Below, one piece after another: positions 60,870-64,000 of a stretch of DNA of 64,000 nucleotides. The DNA lies in contig NZ_CP065958.1 in the NCBI RefSeq assembly GCF_041270065.1, forward strand, positions 2,232,001-2,296,000, given 5' to 3'. The notes below the pieces were generated by a model that worked only from the letters and a program-made list of their open reading frames with translations, searched no databases and was not told the DNA's origin. The DNA is from Streptomyces fradiae. GTDB taxonomy: Bacteria; Actinomycetota; Actinomycetes; Streptomycetales; Streptomycetaceae. Positions within the stretch are counted from its first letter, which is position 1. Each line of letters opens with the position of its first letter. The position numbers were made by a program, and so were the translations under genes.

Positions 60870-61019
60870 GACTTGATCATCCTCGATCCTTCGAGGAGCA
60901 CAGAATCTACCGGCAGGTAGCTTCGTCGCGAGATCCGGAACAGGTGATTCGCGCCACGGCGGCGGCCGGGCCCATACTGACGCTCCGCCACCGCACGGCA
61001 CCGCACGGAACGGGACCTC

Positions 61020-61646
61020 ATGAGCGTGGAAGACAGACCAGCGTCGCCGCCCCTGACCGAACGCCAGGAGGCCCGCCGGCGGCGCATCCTGAGCGCCAGC
61101 GCGCAGCTGGCCGGGCGCGGCGGCTTCGACGCCGTCCAGATGCGGGAGGTCGCCGAGGCGGCCGGAGTGGCGCTCGGCACGCTCTACCGCTACTTCCCGT
61201 CCAAGATCCATCTGCTGGTCGCCACCATGCAGGACCAGCTCCAGCACATGCACACGACCCTCCGCAAGCGCCCGCCGGCCGGCGACGACCCGGCGCAGCG
61301 GGTGGCCGAGACGCTGATGCGGGCCTTCCGGGCGCTGCAGCGCGAGCCGCAGCTCGCCGACGCGATGGTGCGGGCGCTGACCTTCGCGGACCGCAGCGTG
61401 AGCCCCGAGGTGGACACGGTCTCGCGGCTGACGACGGCGATCATCCTGGACGCGATGGGGACGGAGCACCCGACGCCGGAGCAGCTGTCGGCGGTGCGGG
61501 TGATCGAGCACACCTGGCACTCGGCGCTGATCACCTGGCTGTCGGGGCGGGCGTCGATCGCACAGGTGAAGATCGACATCGAGACGGTCTGCCGGCTGAT
61601 CGAGCTGACCGCGCCCGAGCCCCCGAAGGGGCGCGGGCGCGGCTGA
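61020..61646 (+). CDS. kstR: TetR-family repressor, KstR-like (cholesterol/steroid catabolism regulator)
   Basis: 208 residues. The N-terminal DNA-binding domain (RRILSASAQLAGRGGFDAVQMREVAEAAGVALGTLYRYFPSKIHLLVA, about residues 20-67) is close to that of mycobacterial KstR (Rv3574), notably GG(F/Y)-(D/E)-AVQMR and GTLYRYFPSK-(I/V)-HLLV. The C-terminal ligand domain shows LADAMVRALTFADRS and TWHSALITWLSGRAS in matching places. KstR of mycobacteria binds TnnAACnnGTTnnA and is released by a 3-oxocholestenoyl-CoA type ligand. Three such sites occur in this window. Ligand and regulon are inferred. Confidence 0.85.
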   Translation: MSVEDRPASPPLTERQEARRRRILSASAQLAGRGGFDAVQMREVAEAAGVALGTLYRYFPSKIHLLVATMQDQLQHMHTTLRKRPPAGDDPAQRVAETLMRAFRALQREPQLADAMVRALTFADRSVSPEVDTVSRLTTAIILDAMGTEHPTPEQLSAVRVIEHTWHSALITWLSGRASIAQVKIDIETVCRLIELTAPEPPKGRGRG

Positions 61647-61675
61647 GAACAGCAGGTGCGGCAGGTTCCGGAGGC

Positions 61676-62212
61676 TCAGGAGGTCTTCGGCGGACCCGCG
61701 ACCTTGAGCGCCTCCGCGCAGGCGGGCTTGGCGTCGGTGGCGATGAACATCACCAGCTTGAGCGCGCCCATGTTGTGCGCCTTCAGCATCCAGGTGCCCT
61801 TGCTGAGGCTCTTGATGGTGGTGCCGGCCTGGTCGATGCTCTGGCCGGTCTGCCAGCCCTCCTTGCCGAGGGCGGCGACCGTCTCGTCGTAGGACTTCTT
61901 CGGGTCGGCGGCCTTCTTGCCGTCGGCGTTCCACATGACCATGCACTGCTCGGTGCCGGCCGGCACCTGGTCGGCCTTGGCGTCCTGCTGGAGCCCGGCG
62001 CCGGTCGCGGCGGTCTCGATCTCCTGCTTCACGTCGTCCGCCGACAGCTCCTCGCCGCCACCCGCACCCGAACCCCCGCTCGCCCCGGCCGAAGCCGCGC
62101 CCGCCGAGGACGAGCCGCCGGAACCCGCGTCGTCCGACCCGCCGTTGCTCCCGCAGCCCGCCACCAGCAACACCACACCGGCAGCCGCGGCCACCCACTT
62201 CGCCTTGCGCAC
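61676..62212 (-). CDS. Small lipoprotein, unknown
   Basis: 178 residues from the GTG at 62212, with GGGAG upstream. The lipobox is VAGC (Cys about residue 20), followed by a long Gly/Ser/Ala linker. The mature domain (about residues 55-178) has LSADDVKQEIETAATGAGLQ, MVMWNADGKKAADPKKSYDETVAALGKEGW and ends with two strands; one Cys pair may form a disulfide. No family recognised. It is convergent with kstR. Confidence 0.72.
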   Translation of the reverse strand: MRKAKWVAAAAGVVLLVAGCGSNGGSDDAGSGGSSSAGAASAGASGGSGAGGGEELSADDVKQEIETAATGAGLQQDAKADQVPAGTEQCMVMWNADGKKAADPKKSYDETVAALGKEGWQTGQSIDQAGTTIKSLSKGTWMLKAHNMGALKLVMFIATDAKPACAEALKVAGPPKTS

Positions 62213-62289
62213 AATTCTCCCAAACAAGTGCGGACGAAGGCCTCTTGCCCCCGTGACCAAGGCAGTAGTTTTGCATAAGGGAACGGGCC

Positions 62290-62523
62290 CTACTCCTCGG
62301 GCGGGAACACGGGCTCGCCGCCGTCCGCGAGCGCGATCGAGATGGCCTCCACCGGGCAACCCTCCGCCGCCGCCAACACCCGCTCGTTCGCGTCCGATTC
62401 GGGATCGCGCGGGTGGGACTGGCGGGCGGTGTCGAGGCGGAAGGCGTCCGGGGCGTGGTTGACGCACATGCCGGAGCCGATGCAGACGCCGCGGTCGACC
62501 TCCACGTGCCAGCGGTCGCCCAT
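62290..62523 (-). CDS. [3Fe-4S]-type ferredoxin
   Basis: 77 residues. Cys14, Cys20 (CIGSGMC) and Cys56 (EGCPVEAI) give the C-x5-C...C-P spacing of the single-cluster [3Fe-4S] ferredoxins that serve cytochromes P450 in actinobacteria. The ATG overlaps the aldehyde dehydrogenase stop (TGATG), so both are translated together. No P450 is visible in the window; its partner may lie beyond the right edge or elsewhere. Confidence 0.88.
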   Translation of the reverse strand: MGDRWHVEVDRGVCIGSGMCVNHAPDAFRLDTARQSHPRDPESDANERVLAAAEGCPVEAISIALADGGEPVFPPEE

Positions 62524-63983
62524 CACGCCTCCCCGTAGCCGGCCGGAAGGTGGATCATCTTGTGCTCCAGGTACTCGGACAGGCCCTCGGGGCCGAACTC
62601 CCGGCCCAGGCCGCTGTTCTTGTAGCCGCCGAAGGGGCCGAGCATGTCGAGGCTGAAGGTGTTGACGTTGAAGGTGCCGGTGCGGACCCCGCGGGCGAAG
62701 TCGATGCCGTGCTCCACGTCGCCGGTCCAGACGCTGCCGGACAGGCCGAAGTCGGAGTCGTTCGCGATCCGCAGCGCCTCCGCCTCGTCCCCGTACGGCA
62801 GGAGGCAGATCACCGGCCCGAAGATCTCCTCGCGGGCGATCCGCATCGTGTTGTCGACGTCGCCGAAGAGCGTCGGCTCCACGTACCAGCCGCGCTCCAG
62901 GCCGGCCGGGCGGCCGCCGCCGGTGAGCACCTTGGCGCCCTCCGCCTGGCCGATGCCGATGTAGTCGAGCGAGCGCTGCTGCTGGCGCCGGGCCACCAGC
63001 GGGCCGACCTGGGTGGCCGGGTCGAGCGGGTCGCCGACCACGAGCGCGCCGGCCGCGGCGGCGAAGGCCTCAGCGATCTCGTCGTAGCGGGAGCGGGGGG
63101 CGAGGATGCGGGTCTGGGCCACGCAGGCCTGCCCGTTGTTCATCCACGCGGCCGGGACGATGCCGGCGACGGTGGCCGCCAGGTCGGCGTCCGGCAGGAC
63201 GACCGCGGCGGACTTGCCGCCGAGTTCGAGGGTGACCCGGGTGAGGTTGCGGGAGGCGACCTCCATCACGCGCTTGCCGGCCGCGACCGAGCCGGTGAAG
63301 GAGACCTTGTCGACGCCGGGGTGCCCGACCAGGTACTCGCTGACCTCCCGGTCCGCGGGCAGGATCGACAGCACCCCCTCCGGGAGCCCGGCCTCGGCCG
63401 CGATCTCGCCGAGGATGTACGAGTCGAGCGGCGACTCCGGCGAGGGCTTGAGGACCACGGTGCAGCCGGCGAGCAGCGCGGGCCCGAGCTTGGCGGCGGC
63501 GGTGAACTGCGGCACGTTCCACGGCACGACGGCCGCGACCACCCCGACCGGCTCGCGCCGCACGAGCAGCGGCCCGAGGACGCCGGGGCGGCGCTCCTCG
63601 TACGCGTACGCCCGGGCGACGTGGATCGCCGAGTCCCACACCATCATCGCGCCGAGCGCCTGCGCGAGGACGGACCAGGAGTACGGCGAGCCGTTCTGCG
63701 CGCTGATCGAGCGGGCGATCTCCTCGTGGCGGACGGCGATGGCGTCCTTGATCCGCGAGACGACCTCGATCCGCTCCTCCAGCGTCGTACGCGGCCACGG
63801 CCCCTCGTCGAAGGCGCGGCGCGCGGCGGCGACGGCCCGGTCGACGTCGGCCGCGGAGGCGTGCGGGACGCGCCCGATGACCTCCTCGGTGTGCGGGGAG
63901 ATCACCTCGATGACCTCGCTGCCGAGCGGGTCGGTCAACTCGCCGCCGATGAACAGTTTTCCGTGCTCCACAAGCTCGGTCAT
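62523..63983 (-). CDS. NAD(P)-dependent aldehyde dehydrogenase
   Basis: 486 residues, full length. The cofactor segment VVPWNVPQF and KPSPESPLDSY, the general base Glu in ELGGKSAAVVLPDAD, and the catalytic Cys in NNGQACVAQTR are in their normal positions, and the EIFGPV motif follows. It oxidises an aldehyde to the acid. It is coupled to a ferredoxin gene, as in P450-initiated alkane, terpene or steroid side-chain oxidation. Its promoter is outside or at the very edge of the window, so regulation cannot be read. Confidence 0.9.
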   Translation of the reverse strand: MTELVEHGKLFIGGELTDPLGSEVIEVISPHTEEVIGRVPHASAADVDRAVAAARRAFDEGPWPRTTLEERIEVVSRIKDAIAVRHEEIARSISAQNGSPYSWSVLAQALGAMMVWDSAIHVARAYAYEERRPGVLGPLLVRREPVGVVAAVVPWNVPQFTAAAKLGPALLAGCTVVLKPSPESPLDSYILGEIAAEAGLPEGVLSILPADREVSEYLVGHPGVDKVSFTGSVAAGKRVMEVASRNLTRVTLELGGKSAAVVLPDADLAATVAGIVPAAWMNNGQACVAQTRILAPRSRYDEIAEAFAAAAGALVVGDPLDPATQVGPLVARRQQQRSLDYIGIGQAEGAKVLTGGGRPAGLERGWYVEPTLFGDVDNTMRIAREEIFGPVICLLPYGDEAEALRIANDSDFGLSGSVWTGDVEHGIDFARGVRTGTFNVNTFSLDMLGPFGGYKNSGLGREFGPEGLSEYLEHKMIHLPAGYGEA

Positions 63984-64000
63984 GACCGACTGCCTCCCTG

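Noticed and set aside
1..64000. CRISPR arrays, tRNA or rRNA genes, intact insertion sequences, attachment sites
   Set aside because: No regularly spaced repeats, no tRNA-like T-loop signatures in clover-leaf context, and no transposase or integrase domains were seen.

Overview
This window reads as chromosomal DNA of a Streptomyces or close relative. It has very high G+C with strong G/C third-position bias, many GTG starts, genes packed on both strands, lipoprotein and twin-arginine signals, a MelC1/MelC2 tyrosinase pair, F420-type oxidoreductase and DmdR-type iron-box signals. About 55 genes are supported. I see no rRNA, tRNA, CRISPR array or intact transposase.

Layout. 1-8.8 kb: a partial RNB ribonuclease, then a xylo-oligosaccharide module: a LacI regulator divergent from a lipoprotein/permease/permease/GH3 beta-xylosidase operon, followed by a CE4 acetyl-xylan esterase with a cellulose-binding domain. 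CGAAA/TTTCG dyads lie in front of both transcription units. 8.8-18.3 kb: housekeeping genes (YaaA, KDPG aldolase, ABC-2-like exporter, GNAT, a frameshifted RNase H/phosphatase, zinc-ribbon protein, Nif3-like protein), then an iron-siderophore binding lipoprotein with an iron box. 18.3-21.5 kb: a MaoC hydratase/alcohol dehydrogenase/SDR operon behind a KstR-type operator. 21.6-27.1 kb: ABC exporter, histidine kinase and response regulator, interrupted by a tyrosinase operon. 27.1-31.1 kb: MFS exporter, membrane protein and polyprenol-phosphate mannosyltransferase-like enzyme. 31.1-33.3 kb: a poor-coding patch with broken small ORFs beside a GntR regulator. 33.3-44.8 kb: a polymorphic-toxin locus (LamG surface protein, 2316-residue RHS/HINT toxin, overlapping immunity gene). 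45.2-48.6 kb: SCP2-type thiolase and a fused double acyl-CoA dehydrogenase under a second KstR-type site. 48.7-57.5 kb: assorted enzymes, a cell-wall amidase, membrane proteins and an F420-type oxidoreductase. 57.6-60.8 kb: a glycosyltransferase/methyltransferase/alpha-barrel operon whose promoter overlaps a third KstR-type site. 61-64 kb: kstR itself, a lipoprotein, and a ferredoxin/aldehyde dehydrogenase pair.

The most coherent hidden theme is a dispersed regulon. A TetR protein closely resembling mycobacterial KstR is encoded at 61.0 kb, and three TnnAACnnGTTnnA palindromes lie at 21.4, 48.6 and 60.9 kb. The genes behind the first two resemble enzymes of steroid side-chain beta-oxidation (Hsd4B-like hydratase, FadE34-like double dehydrogenase, Ltp1-like thiolase). 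A second, different dyad (CTGACNNNNNGTCAG) lies beside two of those three sites and also in front of the F420-type oxidoreductase gene, which points to a second regulator acting on the same lipid or steroid pathway. The third KstR site would tie an uncharacterised glycolipid-like operon to the same regulator.
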